A stretch of 64,000 bases of DNA, taken from positions 24,293-88,292 of the forward strand of contig PGZM01000010.1 in assembly GCA_002841395.1 (NCBI GenBank). Reading direction: 5' to 3'. This document shows, piece after piece, positions 43,358 to 51,954 of the stretch. The translations under genes and the position numbers were made by a program. Position 1 is the first letter of the stretch; every line of letters begins with the position of its first letter. The notes under the pieces were generated by a model. The model saw nothing but the letters and a program-made list of their open reading frames with translations. It searched no databases and had not been told where the DNA came from. Source of the stretch: Firmicutes bacterium HGW-Firmicutes-9 (GTDB lineage: Bacteria; Bacillota; Clostridia; Christensenellales; CAG-138).

Positions 43358-44650
43358 ATGGATCAAAACAACGACTGGTACGAACGATATTCCTACCAAA
43401 ACACGCAAGGCGGCGCATATATGCCGCGGCGAAGCGAAAAGCGCGGCGTGCGCCTCTCCACACTGATCATCTTCACAATGGTCGCGGTCCTGCTTGGCGG
43501 GTTGCTCGGCGGCCTTTATACGAGACAGTATGTTGCCTCCCAGATCACCGCGCTCAACGCACAGCAGACCCAGACCGCTAACAATGCGCTCACCGAAGCG
43601 CAGCCCAGCGCGAGCGCAGGCTTAACCACCGCCTCGGCGGGCAGCTTCGCCAGTACATTCAGCCGGGCGCAGATCATCGAGCTCACCGCGCCATCCGTGG
43701 TCGGCATCGACACCTACTATACCGCGAGCGGAGACTTCGGCTACTCGTTCGGCAACGGGGACAATAGCTCAACCGACGGGCAGCAGGCACAGCTCGGCAG
43801 CGGCAGCGGCATCATCCTCACCAGCGACGGTTATATCGTAACGTGTAAGCACGTTATCGACGGTGCGGAGACCATCACGGTCATCCTCAACGACGACACG
43901 GAGCATGAAGCCAAGCTGATTGGTTCCGATTCGCGCACCGACCTCGCCGTGCTGAAGATCGAAGCAACGGGGCTTGTCCCCGCGACGCTGGGAGACTCGG
44001 ACATGCTCACTGTTGGTGAAGACGTTATCGCCATCGGCAACCCCCTCGGCGAACTGCGCGGCACCGCCACCAGCGGCATCGTCAGCGCACTGAGCCGCGA
44101 AGTCACGGTCGGCAGCATGGATATGTCGCTGATTCAGACGGACGCAGCCATCAGCCCGGGTAACTCCGGCGGCGGGCTTTTCAACGCCAGCGGCTCGCTG
44201 ATCGGTATCGTCAACGCAAAAGCCAGCGGCAGCAATTCCGAAGGCCTCGGTTTCGCGATTCCGGTGAGTGATGTGAAAACCATCATCTCGAACCTGATCG
44301 ACCACGGCTACGTGCTCGGCAGAGCGTACCTCGGCGTCTATACGCAGAACGTTACGCTTTCGAGTGACTCGAACAACAACCAGAACGGCTTCTTCGGCAA
44401 CTTCTTCGGAGGCGCTTCCAGCGTGCAGATCGCGCAGATCGTGGCAGGCAGTGCAGCGGAACAGGCCGGGTTGAAAGCTGGCGATCTGATCCTGAAGGTG
44501 AACGACACCACGATTGACTCCAACGCCACACTGGCCGCGGTCATCAGCGGATTCAACGCAGGCGACACAGCGACGTTGACCATCCAGCGCGATGGTCAGG
44601 AGCAAACCGTAACCGTCACCTTCGGCGAATACAAGCCAGCCAACCAGTAA
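43358..44650 (+). CDS. HtrA/DegP-type serine protease with PDZ domain
   Basis: A 430-residue S1C protease of the cell surface that degrades misfolded exported proteins. It has a cytoplasmic N-terminus, one membrane segment at about 32-54, then the trypsin-like domain with catalytic His165 (VTCKHVID), Asp near 195 (SRTDLAVLKIE) and Ser near 270 (SPGNSGGGLFN). One PDZ domain lies at about 330-420 (ARIVAGSAAEQAGLKAGDLI-like, here QIVAGSAAEQAGL). ATG follows AAAGGAG. It is single and followed by a GC-rich structured region. Confidence 0.95.
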   Translation: MDQNNDWYERYSYQNTQGGAYMPRRSEKRGVRLSTLIIFTMVAVLLGGLLGGLYTRQYVASQITALNAQQTQTANNALTEAQPSASAGLTTASAGSFASTFSRAQIIELTAPSVVGIDTYYTASGDFGYSFGNGDNSSTDGQQAQLGSGSGIILTSDGYIVTCKHVIDGAETITVILNDDTEHEAKLIGSDSRTDLAVLKIEATGLVPATLGDSDMLTVGEDVIAIGNPLGELRGTATSGIVSALSREVTVGSMDMSLIQTDAAISPGNSGGGLFNASGSLIGIVNAKASGSNSEGLGFAIPVSDVKTIISNLIDHGYVLGRAYLGVYTQNVTLSSDSNNNQNGFFGNFFGGASSVQIAQIVAGSAAEQAGLKAGDLILKVNDTTIDSNATLAAVISGFNAGDTATLTIQRDGQEQTVTVTFGEYKPANQ

Positions 44651-44808
44651 CAGCCTCTTCTCCGGAAGCGGAGAATAAGCGGTCATCCCGCCCGTTCCCA
44701 TTCGGGCGATGACATACGCCGCCGGGTCCCCTCCCCGCGGCGCACCCCCAGGACACCATGCGCGCCAGCCGTTCATCCCCCCCGGACGATTGGCACGCGG
44801 GGGAAGAC
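44651..44808. other. GC-rich structured intergenic region, candidate RNA
   Basis: Successive inverted repeats occupy the gap: TTCTCCG/CGGAGAA (44658-44675), GTCATC-CGCCCG/CGGGCGATGAC (44683-44713), CGCCGC/GCGGCG (44718-44743) and CCCCC/GGGGG (44777-44803), before the terminator at 44809. No open frame, ribosome-binding site or known RNA family is recognised. It is either a long structured 3' UTR of the protease gene or a separate small RNA. Confidence 0.4.
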
Positions 44809-44848
44809 AAAGATCCCGCAGAGCGTTTCTCGCTTTGCGGGATCTTTC
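44809..44848 (+). terminator. Terminator after the htrA-like gene region
   Basis: A 17-bp stem (AAAGATCCCGCAGAGCG with CGCTTTGCGGGATCTTT, one mispair) around TTTCT. The tail on the plus strand is TCTGGTTT, and the convergent radical SAM gene may use it too. Confidence 0.85.
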
Positions 44849-44883
44849 TGGTTTCATTATATTTTATCTGATTATTTAAAAGG

Positions 44884-45753
44884 CTACGCCTCAAACAGGC
44901 TGATTTGCTTTTCTTTTGATTCAAACGTCCAAAGATAACGAAACACGTCATTAGACTGATAGAGAATCCCGTGTTGTCTACATGTTCTGCGGAAGAGTTC
45001 CATCAACTTTGCGTTGTTGGGGCTCATGCAGCTGTAAGCATTGCTAAATGTTCGGATATATTGCTGTTTTACGCCGGGAAAATCGCGATCCAGCGCGGCG
45101 TAGAAGTATTCGCGGTCGCCTTCGCGGAGCGTCACGCCAAAGCCAAATCCGAGGATGCCTTTTACGCCCGCCTGCACACAATAGTCGAGCAGGCCTTTGA
45201 TATTCTCCTCCGTGTCGTTGATAAACGGCAAAATCGGCGTCATCCAAACGACGGTCGGGATGCCTGCTTCTTTGAGTGTCATCAGCATCTTGAAGCGTTC
45301 CCGCGTGGAAGAAACATGCGGCTCAATCTTCTTGCAGAGCGCTTCGTCAAACGTCGTCAGCGTGGTTTGTACGACACACTTGGTGCGCGCATTGATCTTC
45401 TTCAACAGATCGAGATCGCGCAAAAGCCGCGCGGACTTCGTCAAAATCGCAAGCCCGAAGCCATAGCGCTCGACGACCTCGATGCTCCGCCGCGTGATCT
45501 GTAAATCCAGTTCCAGCGGAATATACGGATCGCACATCGAGCCCGTTCCGATTATGCACGGCTGGCGTTTCTTGCGTAGCTGCTGTTCGAGAATCTGCAC
45601 TGCGTCGCGCTTGACTTCGATGTCCTCAAAGTCGTGATCAAACTGATAGCATTTGCTCCGGCTATCGCAATAAATGCAGCCGTGGGTGCAGCCACGGTAG
45701 AGGTTCATGCCGTTCTGCGGAGAGAGGATGGTTTTGTAGTCGGCATAGTGCAT
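44884..45753 (-). CDS. Radical SAM protein, SplB/Rv2578c-like
   Basis: A 289-residue radical SAM enzyme. The cluster motif CTHGCIYC is at about residues 22-29, preceded by MNLYRGC, and GTGSMCDPYIPLE and ILTKSARLLRDLDLL follow. This pattern is typical of the COG1533 group, which includes spore photoproduct lyase relatives, but true SplB features cannot be verified. ATG 45753 (HYADYKTIL) follows AAGGAGAGG. Function is unknown; it may be a DNA-repair or modification enzyme. Confidence 0.88.
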   Translation of the reverse strand: MHYADYKTILSPQNGMNLYRGCTHGCIYCDSRSKCYQFDHDFEDIEVKRDAVQILEQQLRKKRQPCIIGTGSMCDPYIPLELDLQITRRSIEVVERYGFGLAILTKSARLLRDLDLLKKINARTKCVVQTTLTTFDEALCKKIEPHVSSTRERFKMLMTLKEAGIPTVVWMTPILPFINDTEENIKGLLDYCVQAGVKGILGFGFGVTLREGDREYFYAALDRDFPGVKQQYIRTFSNAYSCMSPNNAKLMELFRRTCRQHGILYQSNDVFRYLWTFESKEKQISLFEA

Positions 45754-45956
45754 GGGACATCCTCTCCTTCCGCGTTTTCTACAGTATAGCAAAACAAACC
45801 TGACAAATGCACGTCAGGGTTACTTTCTTTGAAAAGAAAGTAACCAAAGAAACTTACGTGATAGGTTCCTTTCCAACAAGCATTCGAACTCCACTATTAA
45901 CACATTGTTACGCAATTTTTCGTATTCCCTCCACAAGAATTCAGTATCATATCCGC

Positions 45957-46646
45957 ATGAAAACAGAAACGAAAACAAAACCGTCCAAGAAGAAACGCGT
46001 GCTGCGCGCACTTGTCGTGCTGATGCTGTTTGCGATACTGCTGCCTCTTGCGACGAACTATTATGTGATGGCATCGACCGAAAATCGAATCATCACACCG
46101 GAAGAAGCGGCAAACCTCGGCGCGGACGCGATTCTCGTACTCGGCGCGCGCGTTTGGGACAATGGCCAACCCAGCGGCATCCTGAAAGATCGCATCAACA
46201 CGGGTGTCGCGCTCTATGAATCCGGCGCATCCGACCGCCTCCTGATGAGCGGCGATCACGGGCAGGAGGATTATGACGAAGTCAACGCGATGAAGGATTA
46301 CGCGATAGAATCAGGCGTTGCTTCGGAAGTCATCTTCATGGATCATGCAGGTTTTTCCACCTATGAGAGCCTCTATCGCGCGCGGGATATCTTCCAGATC
46401 AAGACCGTGGTCATCGTCTCGCAGAAGTATCATCTCTACCGCGCGCTCTATATCGCCCGCGCGCTGGGGTTGGATGCCTACGGCGTATCAGCCGACCGGC
46501 GGGATTACAATTCTTACTGGCTCTTCGACGCGCGCGAAATACTAGCGCGATGCAAGGATTTCGTCTACTCCATCTTTCAACCGCTTCCGACCTATCTTGG
46601 CGAGGTGATTCCCATCACCGGAGACGGCAGCGCGACGAACGGATAG
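45957..46646 (+). CDS. SanA/YdcF-family (DUF218) membrane protein
   Basis: A 229-residue protein with one N-terminal membrane segment (about 17-37) and a DUF218 domain. ADAILVLGARVWDNGQPSGILKDRI and the VIVSQKYHLYRALYIAR block are typical of SanA, which affects envelope permeability in enterobacteria. The catalytic role is unknown. No ribosome-binding site precedes ATG 45957, and a -10-like TATCAT lies only six bases upstream, hinting at a leaderless message. An open frame extends upstream without a good start. Confidence 0.88.
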   Translation: MKTETKTKPSKKKRVLRALVVLMLFAILLPLATNYYVMASTENRIITPEEAANLGADAILVLGARVWDNGQPSGILKDRINTGVALYESGASDRLLMSGDHGQEDYDEVNAMKDYAIESGVASEVIFMDHAGFSTYESLYRARDIFQIKTVVIVSQKYHLYRALYIARALGLDAYGVSADRRDYNSYWLFDAREILARCKDFVYSIFQPLPTYLGEVIPITGDGSATNG

Positions 46647-46706
46647 CACCCATCTTGACGATGTTCCCAGAATCAAAACACAATTCGCATGCATAACAAA
46701 ACCGCA

Positions 46707-46738
46707 CAAAAAAGCGCCACTCAAACGAGTGGCGCTTT
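46707..46738. terminator. Bidirectional terminator between sanA-like and ftsZ
   Basis: AAAGCGCCACT pairs with AGTGGCGCTTT around CAAACG; A- and T-tracts flank it for both convergent genes. Confidence 0.9.
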
Positions 46739-46753
46739 GTGTTTCTTGCTAGA

Positions 46754-48112
46754 TTAGCGGTTGCGCAGGAACGCGGGGACATCCAGTTTGCTCTTGGGTT
46801 TTTCCTGATAGTCGCGGCGGATGTCGTTCTCACTGAACACCTGCTCCTGGCGCGGCTGGGGAATCGGCGCTGCCACCGGCTCGTCCGTCATGATGGGACG
46901 GCGCGGCGCGTAGGACGCGGAGGTGTACTGCTGCTGCATCGGCGGCTGCTGACGCATCGGCTGCTGCTGATACTGCGGCTGCGTGGGATATGGCTGCGGC
47001 TGCGGCTGTCCCTGTGTGGGGAACGGCTGCGGCTGCGGCTGTGCCATCGGCTGCGGCTGGGGCTGCTGCTGGTTCATGCCAGCATTCGTGCTGCCATACG
47101 GCGAGCGGAAGGTGCTGAACGCGCCAAAGCCGGGCACGCCCTGAATGCTGCTGATGCGATCCGGGCGATCAAAGCCGGTTGCGATAACGGTGATACGCAG
47201 CGCGTCGCCCATTGCTTCGTCGATGTCCGCACCGAAGATGATGTTCGCTTCGGGATCGACATTCTCGCTGATGAGTTCCGCGGCTTCATTGACCTCGAGC
47301 AGGCTCAGATCCGGACCGCCGGTGATGTTCATCAGCACGCCGCGCGCGCCATTGATGCTGGTTTCGAGCAGGGGGCTTTCGATGGCCTGACGGGCCGCCT
47401 CCGCCGCGCGCTTTTCGCCGCTGGCGTTACCGATGCCCATGTGCGCAAGTCCCTTTTCGCGCATGATGGTCTTGACGTCTGCAAAGTCGAGGTTGATCAT
47501 CGCAGGAACGGCGATCAGATCCGAGATGCCCTGAATACCCTGACGGAGCACGTCGTCCGCGACGCGCAGCGCGTCCGGCAGGCTCGCGCGACCGACGAGA
47601 TCGATGAGCTTGTCGTTGGGAATGGTGATGAGCGTATCCACGGCGGGCTTGAGCGACGCGATGCCGATTTCGGCGTTGCGCATACGCACCTTGCCTTCAA
47701 ACGTGAAGGGCTTGGTGACCACCGCGATGGTCAGAATGCCGAGCTCCTTGGCGCATTCCGCAACGATAGAGGTAGCACCCGTTCCGGTGCCGCCGCCCAT
47801 GCCCGCGGTAATGAACGCCATATCGGTGCCGCGGAGCGCTTCGAGAATCTGCTCGCGGCTCTCGTCTGCGGCTTTGCGGCCCACTTCGGGGTCTGCGCCT
47901 GCGCCGAGACCTTTGGTCAGCTTTTCGCCGATTTGAATCTTTACCGGCGCTTTTGCTAGAAACAGCGCCTGTTTATCGGTGTTGATGGCAATGAATTCCA
48001 CGCCGCGCAGACCATACTGCACCATGCGATTGATCGCATTGCAACCCGCTCCTCCGACGCCGATGACTTTAATCTGCGCAAAAGAGGTGTTTTCGAATTC
48101 CGGTTCAAACAT
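46754..48112 (-). CDS. ftsZ: Cell division protein FtsZ
   Basis: A 452-residue tubulin homologue that forms the division ring. GTP-binding motifs: [15 protein letters not shown] near 16-30 and the tubulin signature GGGTGTGA near 105. The GTPase core ends near residue 320. It is followed by an unusually Gln/Pro-rich linker of about 110 residues (repeats of QPQP) and a good C-terminal peptide [11 protein letters not shown], which binds FtsA and other partners. ATG is preceded by GGGGGAC. It follows ftsA by 12 bases; no mur or ftsQ genes are adjacent, so the classical dcw cluster is broken up. Confidence 0.97.
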   Translation of the reverse strand: MFEPEFENTSFAQIKVIGVGGAGCNAINRMVQYGLRGVEFIAINTDKQALFLAKAPVKIQIGEKLTKGLGAGADPEVGRKAADESREQILEALRGTDMAFITAGMGGGTGTGATSIVAECAKELGILTIAVVTKPFTFEGKVRMRNAEIGIASLKPAVDTLITIPNDKLIDLVGRASLPDALRVADDVLRQGIQGISDLIAVPAMINLDFADVKTIMREKGLAHMGIGNASGEKRAAEAARQAIESPLLETSINGARGVLMNITGGPDLSLLEVNEAAELISENVDPEANIIFGADIDEAMGDALRITVIATGFDRPDRISSIQGVPGFGAFSTFRSPYGSTNAGMNQQQPQPQPMAQPQPQPFPTQGQPQPQPYPTQPQYQQQPMRQQPPMQQQYTSASYAPRRPIMTDEPVAAPIPQPRQEQVFSENDIRRDYQEKPKSKLDVPAFLRNR

Positions 48113-48124
48113 TGTTTGTCCCCC

Positions 48125-49306
48125 TTATTTGGTAAAAAGGTTACGAAGCCTATCCACAAGCGTTCCCGGCGACGTATTGGTCACCACGTCGTCGCTCGTA
48201 GCTCGTAAAACAAAATCGAGCGCTGAAAAACTGCTCGTATAGTTCGGCGTATCCATATCCGCAACCCACGGCGTGTCCCGCTGAACGTTCAGCTGCAGGC
48301 CGCGAGAGAGGTAGTCGATACCGCCTTTCATCATGGCGATTCCACCGCCGGTGAGGTAGGTGACGGGGCTCGCCTCCGGCGAAATGCCCATCTCCTTGAG
48401 TGCCGCGCGAATCAGCGAAACCAGTTCACCTGCGCGCGCTTCCAGGATCAGCTCGATTGCGGCATGGTCCACGCGCTTTGCGCCGTTTGGCATGCGCACA
48501 ATCTCTGTGCTGCTCAACGGTTCCTGTAAAAACACAAACCGCCGCTTGACCTGCTCCGCCGTTTCCAGCGGTATATCCAGCCCGAAGGCGAGATCGCTTG
48601 TTAAGTGTTTGCCGCCGACGTCGATCGAACGCATGTCGGTGAGCGCCGCGTTTTCCACGATGGATACATCCGTGTGCGTATAACCAACGTCGATCAATAC
48701 CGCCGGGCGAACACGCTCTTTTTCGGGAATAACCGCAAGCGCCGCGCTCAACTGCGAAGAAACGCTCATGGAAATCTCGATGTCCAGCGGGGAAAGCGCC
48801 TGCTCCATCGCGCGGACAAACTCTTCCTGCACATACATGTGCGAAACGAGCGCCCCGAGTTCCTCGGTCTTTGCGCCCGTCGGGAGAGCGGAAGACACCA
48901 CCCCGCCGACCGTGAAGGAGACGGGCGTGCTGTGCATCAACACATATCCGCTCAGCTTTACCTTTTTGAGGGAGAGCGAGATGACGTCGTCAATATCCTC
49001 CGCCATGACGCGCTTGCTGCGGCCGCCGATGGGCAGCGTGGCTTCGGTGAGGATGATCTTGGTAAACGGAGCCGGAACGCTGATTGCGGCCTCGCGGATG
49101 CGCATGCGCGCTTCCTGTTCCGCCTTGGAAACCGACTCCACGATGGCGTTATGTAAGGAGCGATGATCGGAGAATGAACCGTTGTGATACCCGTTATACG
49201 GGCAGACGGAAACGCCGTGCACGGTTATGCCATCGCGATTGACAAAACTGCCGCACAGACAGACGATTTTGGAACTTCCGATGTCCAGTACCGCAGCCGG
49301 CTTCAA
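48125..49306 (-). CDS. ftsA: Cell division protein FtsA
   Basis: A 393-residue actin-like protein that tethers FtsZ to the membrane. AVLDIGSSKIVCLCG is the phosphate-1 motif, the SHS2-like 1C domain occupies about 85-165, DVGYTHTDVSIVENAAL is phosphate-2, and TGGGIAMMKG the adenosine motif. The C-terminal GTLVDRLRNLFTK is an amphipathic membrane-targeting helix. TTG 49306 is the start: GGAGGAG lies six bases upstream. It probably shares a transcript with ftsZ. Confidence 0.94.
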   Translation of the reverse strand: MKPAAVLDIGSSKIVCLCGSFVNRDGITVHGVSVCPYNGYHNGSFSDHRSLHNAIVESVSKAEQEARMRIREAAISVPAPFTKIILTEATLPIGGRSKRVMAEDIDDVISLSLKKVKLSGYVLMHSTPVSFTVGGVVSSALPTGAKTEELGALVSHMYVQEEFVRAMEQALSPLDIEISMSVSSQLSAALAVIPEKERVRPAVLIDVGYTHTDVSIVENAALTDMRSIDVGGKHLTSDLAFGLDIPLETAEQVKRRFVFLQEPLSSTEIVRMPNGAKRVDHAAIELILEARAGELVSLIRAALKEMGISPEASPVTYLTGGGIAMMKGGIDYLSRGLQLNVQRDTPWVADMDTPNYTSSFSALDFVLRATSDDVVTNTSPGTLVDRLRNLFTK

Positions 49307-49505
49307 TGCGGTCTCCTCCGCTTACTCTGCAACATACACTGCGATATTATATCACAGCGCAGGAAAATGGCGCAACCCAAGCGCATTGTTTCATAATTGT
49401 TCGTATTTTCGTCATGGTTCCGTTTTTGAGGCCTACTGCTTGCGGAACACACGCTTTCAAAACACTACGGATGGTTGCAAATAGGGCGTAATTTCGGGCT
49501 TAGCG

Positions 49506-50552
49506 TCACGCTCTCTTTGCATTCCCATGCCAGCCCTTTTCTTGTTCACGGCGAATGCGCAAAGCTCTAAGCGCAATAAGCCGCGCAGACTCGTTTTCGA
49601 GCAGCGCGAGCAGGCGCTGACCTTCATCCGCCTGTGAAGAGAATAAACCTAGCACGCCGCGCTTCTGCGTCGATTCACTCGCGCAATACAAGCGTGTGCA
49701 CATATCGTTTACGGCTGCAATGTAATCCTTCTTGTTCAGCAAAAGCGTATTCTGCGCGTCGATCTGCGCACGAAACGCGCTGTTTTGCGAAAAATCGAGC
49801 AGTCCCGCCGTGTTTTGCAGCGCGCGTGCCTCATAGGAGAACTTTCCGTTTCGCTTGAGATTGAGAAACAGTCCCAGCGAATCCGCGCCTGTGGGCGAAC
49901 CCAACCCGTAGAACACAAGCCCGTGCTTGTATGCTTCCCAGCCTCTGGCACGGCCCAGATCGACGACGAAGCTTGCGCCAGCGTCGACAAAGCAGCGATA
50001 GCGTTCGCGCCACTCGGGCAGTGGCAGCTCCGCCTCTTTTCGTCCGCTCTGGACAAGCACGATGACATGGTCGCATTGATTGAGCAACATCCGTACACGA
50101 TCATATGCCGAAAGGCTCAGAATGTCTGCGCGATTATTGAATCCTTCCGCAACTTGCTCCGCAAACGAGACCACGCCGATGCGGATGCCGTTGATGCAGC
50201 AAACGTACGGACGGTTTGCCATCGACTCCGTCTCGCCCGCGCCGATGGTGGTGGCCCCGATAAACCCGATTGCGGACGCATCGTTGCCCTCGCTTTGCAG
50301 TCCCGCAAGAGAGATTAACTCGACACCGGCTTGCATGAGCCAGATCGCCGCGGAAGCATCGCCGGATTGCAGCGCGGAAATGCGCAGATCCTGACCGGCC
50401 AGTTCCGACGCAAGCGCTTCACCCGCCGCATAGGACGACGCGGGCGTTTCCACCCCGCCGAGGATCAGTACATGCGCGTGATCCTCCTCCTGCCGCTGCT
50501 GCGTTTCCGGCGTGAACCCCGCCGTCTCCTGCTTCATCATGCCGATATCCAT
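49506..50552 (-). CDS. CapA-like protein with degenerate metal site
   Basis: A 348-residue protein resembling the CapA/PGA_cap fold (calcineurin-like, linked to poly-gamma-glutamate and capsule genes). The core VLILGGVETPAS, ISLAG, CDHVIVLVQSGRKEAELPLPEWRERY and AGASFVVDLGRARGWEAYKHGLVFYGLG align with CapA. The metal-binding GDV, HWG and HPH motifs are replaced (GGV, QSG, LGR). It is therefore probably not an active phosphoesterase. ATG follows GGAGG. It ends the small polysaccharide block with the CapF-type reductase. Confidence 0.6.
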   Translation of the reverse strand: MDIGMMKQETAGFTPETQQRQEEDHAHVLILGGVETPASSYAAGEALASELAGQDLRISALQSGDASAAIWLMQAGVELISLAGLQSEGNDASAIGFIGATTIGAGETESMANRPYVCCINGIRIGVVSFAEQVAEGFNNRADILSLSAYDRVRMLLNQCDHVIVLVQSGRKEAELPLPEWRERYRCFVDAGASFVVDLGRARGWEAYKHGLVFYGLGSPTGADSLGLFLNLKRNGKFSYEARALQNTAGLLDFSQNSAFRAQIDAQNTLLLNKKDYIAAVNDMCTRLYCASESTQKRGVLGLFSSQADEGQRLLALLENESARLIALRALRIRREQEKGWHGNAKRA

Positions 50553-50620
50553 CTATATCCTCCATCCGTCAAGCTGTGACGGCGCTGTCACTCTGGTCAA
50601 GTTACGGCTGTGCCGCTTCG

Positions 50621-50649
50621 GAAAAACAGCGCGGAGCTAGCCCCGCGCC
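50621..50649 (-). terminator. Terminator of the CapF-type gene
   Basis: GCGCGG pairs with CCGCGC around eight bases; the minus strand continues TGTTTTTCC. Confidence 0.75.
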
Positions 50650-50698
50650 TGATTGCCTGTTGTTGAACGCACGGATAACGACGATTCTGAATGCCGGT

Positions 50699-51835
50699 TT
50701 ATCCGTTTGCTTCGGGGTATGGAATCACGACCTCGCTCGGGTCGCCTTCCGCGCCCTCGCCATCGCAGCACTCGCTCGACCAGCTCAGCAGCACGAGATC
50801 GCTCTTTCCGGTGTTCTCGATGCAGTGCGCATAGCCGATCGGAATATCGACCGCGACGTGCTTTTTCGCGCTGACGGGGTACTCGATCACTTCGTCCATG
50901 TCGATTCGGCGGAATTTGATCACGCCCGAACCGGAAACCGCAAGAATCTTTTCCGCGCGCGTGTGGTGCCAGTGGTTGCCGCGCGTCATGCCGGGTTTGC
51001 AAACGCTGACCGTGATTTGTCCGCCGGTGCTGAGGCGTAAAAACTCCGTCTCACTGCCGTCTGCATCCTCCAGCATCTCAAGCGGATATGCAAACTCCAT
51101 CACGGGAAGAAAACTCAGGTAGGTTGCGTAGAGCTTTCGCGTCAGCGGCTCGGTCATATCCGGCAGCAGATTGCTCTCGCGAATGTTGCGAAACGAACGG
51201 ATGCGCTTCGCGATATCGCCCAGCGTGGCGGTGTACAGCTGCGGAACCACGCAATATGCGCCTTCTTTGTTTGTCTTTCCATCCAGCAGGTCGCAGAGCG
51301 ACTCCGCCACATCGTCGACGTAGGCAAGGTGCATCTTCGCGTTTTCGTCGTGGATCACGATCGGTAGATCGTGCGCAACGTTATAGCAAAATGTTGCGAT
51401 TACGCTGTTGTAGTTGGGCTTTGCCCATTTGCCAAACACATGCGGGAAGCGATAGACATATACGGTTGCGCCCGTCTCGTTAGCATAGAGTTCGAGGAGC
51501 TCTTCCCCGGCCTTCTTGCTGCGTCCGTAGAGGTTTGGCAGCGCCGCATGGGTAGAGCTTGCAAACATCACCGGGCAACGATTTTTGTGCTTGTTGAGCT
51601 GGCGCAGGAGCGTATCGGTAAAGCTGAAATCAGCCTGCATGAGCTCGTCCTGTTGCTTCGCGCGGTTGGAGCCCGACAGGTGATAGACAAAACCGCATTC
51701 GCCGCAGTAACGGTCGAGGAGTTCGGCGGGCGCGTCCGCGTCAAGCGTCAGCAGGTCAACATAGCCCCGCGAACGCAGCGCAATGATCAGGTTTTTGCCA
51801 ATGAAACCCTCGGCTCCCGTGATCAGGATCTTCAT
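50699..51835 (-). CDS. CapF/WbjC-type UDP-sugar reductase (SDR plus cupin)
   Basis: A 378-residue bifunctional enzyme. The SDR domain starts ILITGAEGFIGKNL, has FASSTHA and YGRSKKAGE (Tyr-x3-Lys). The C-terminal cupin from about residue 255 has CKPGMTRGNHWHHTRAEKILAV. This architecture is that of CapF/WbjC/FnlB, an enzyme of UDP-N-acetyl-L-fucosamine synthesis. Partner enzymes CapE and CapG are not in the window. Upstream is a WbuB-like glycosyltransferase, consistent with the same sugar. Confidence 0.9.
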   Translation of the reverse strand: MKILITGAEGFIGKNLIIALRSRGYVDLLTLDADAPAELLDRYCGECGFVYHLSGSNRAKQQDELMQADFSFTDTLLRQLNKHKNRCPVMFASSTHAALPNLYGRSKKAGEELLELYANETGATVYVYRFPHVFGKWAKPNYNSVIATFCYNVAHDLPIVIHDENAKMHLAYVDDVAESLCDLLDGKTNKEGAYCVVPQLYTATLGDIAKRIRSFRNIRESNLLPDMTEPLTRKLYATYLSFLPVMEFAYPLEMLEDADGSETEFLRLSTGGQITVSVCKPGMTRGNHWHHTRAEKILAVSGSGVIKFRRIDMDEVIEYPVSAKKHVAVDIPIGYAHCIENTGKSDLVLLSWSSECCDGEGAEGDPSEVVIPYPEANG

Positions 51836-51954
51836 GTCGCCATTCTCCCGTGTCCCAGTTCCGTCTGTTCGTGCCCAACAACGCTTCTATCATCAATCTT
51901 TATTTTGTTTTCAAGCTTTATTCTGTTTTCAATCTGTGCTGCGTGCGCAAACGA

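Noticed and set aside
44651..44848. SRP RNA, 6S RNA, tmRNA or RNase P RNA in the GC-rich gap
   Set aside because: None of the conserved sequence cores of these RNAs is found on either strand.
43769..44857. Antisense 362-codon frame opposite the HtrA gene
   Set aside because: Shadow frame of a well supported protease gene without recognisable features.
44884..45753. Spore photoproduct lyase (splB) as a firm name
   Set aside because: The radical SAM motif fits the wider COG1533 group; I cannot see residues specific to photoproduct lyase.
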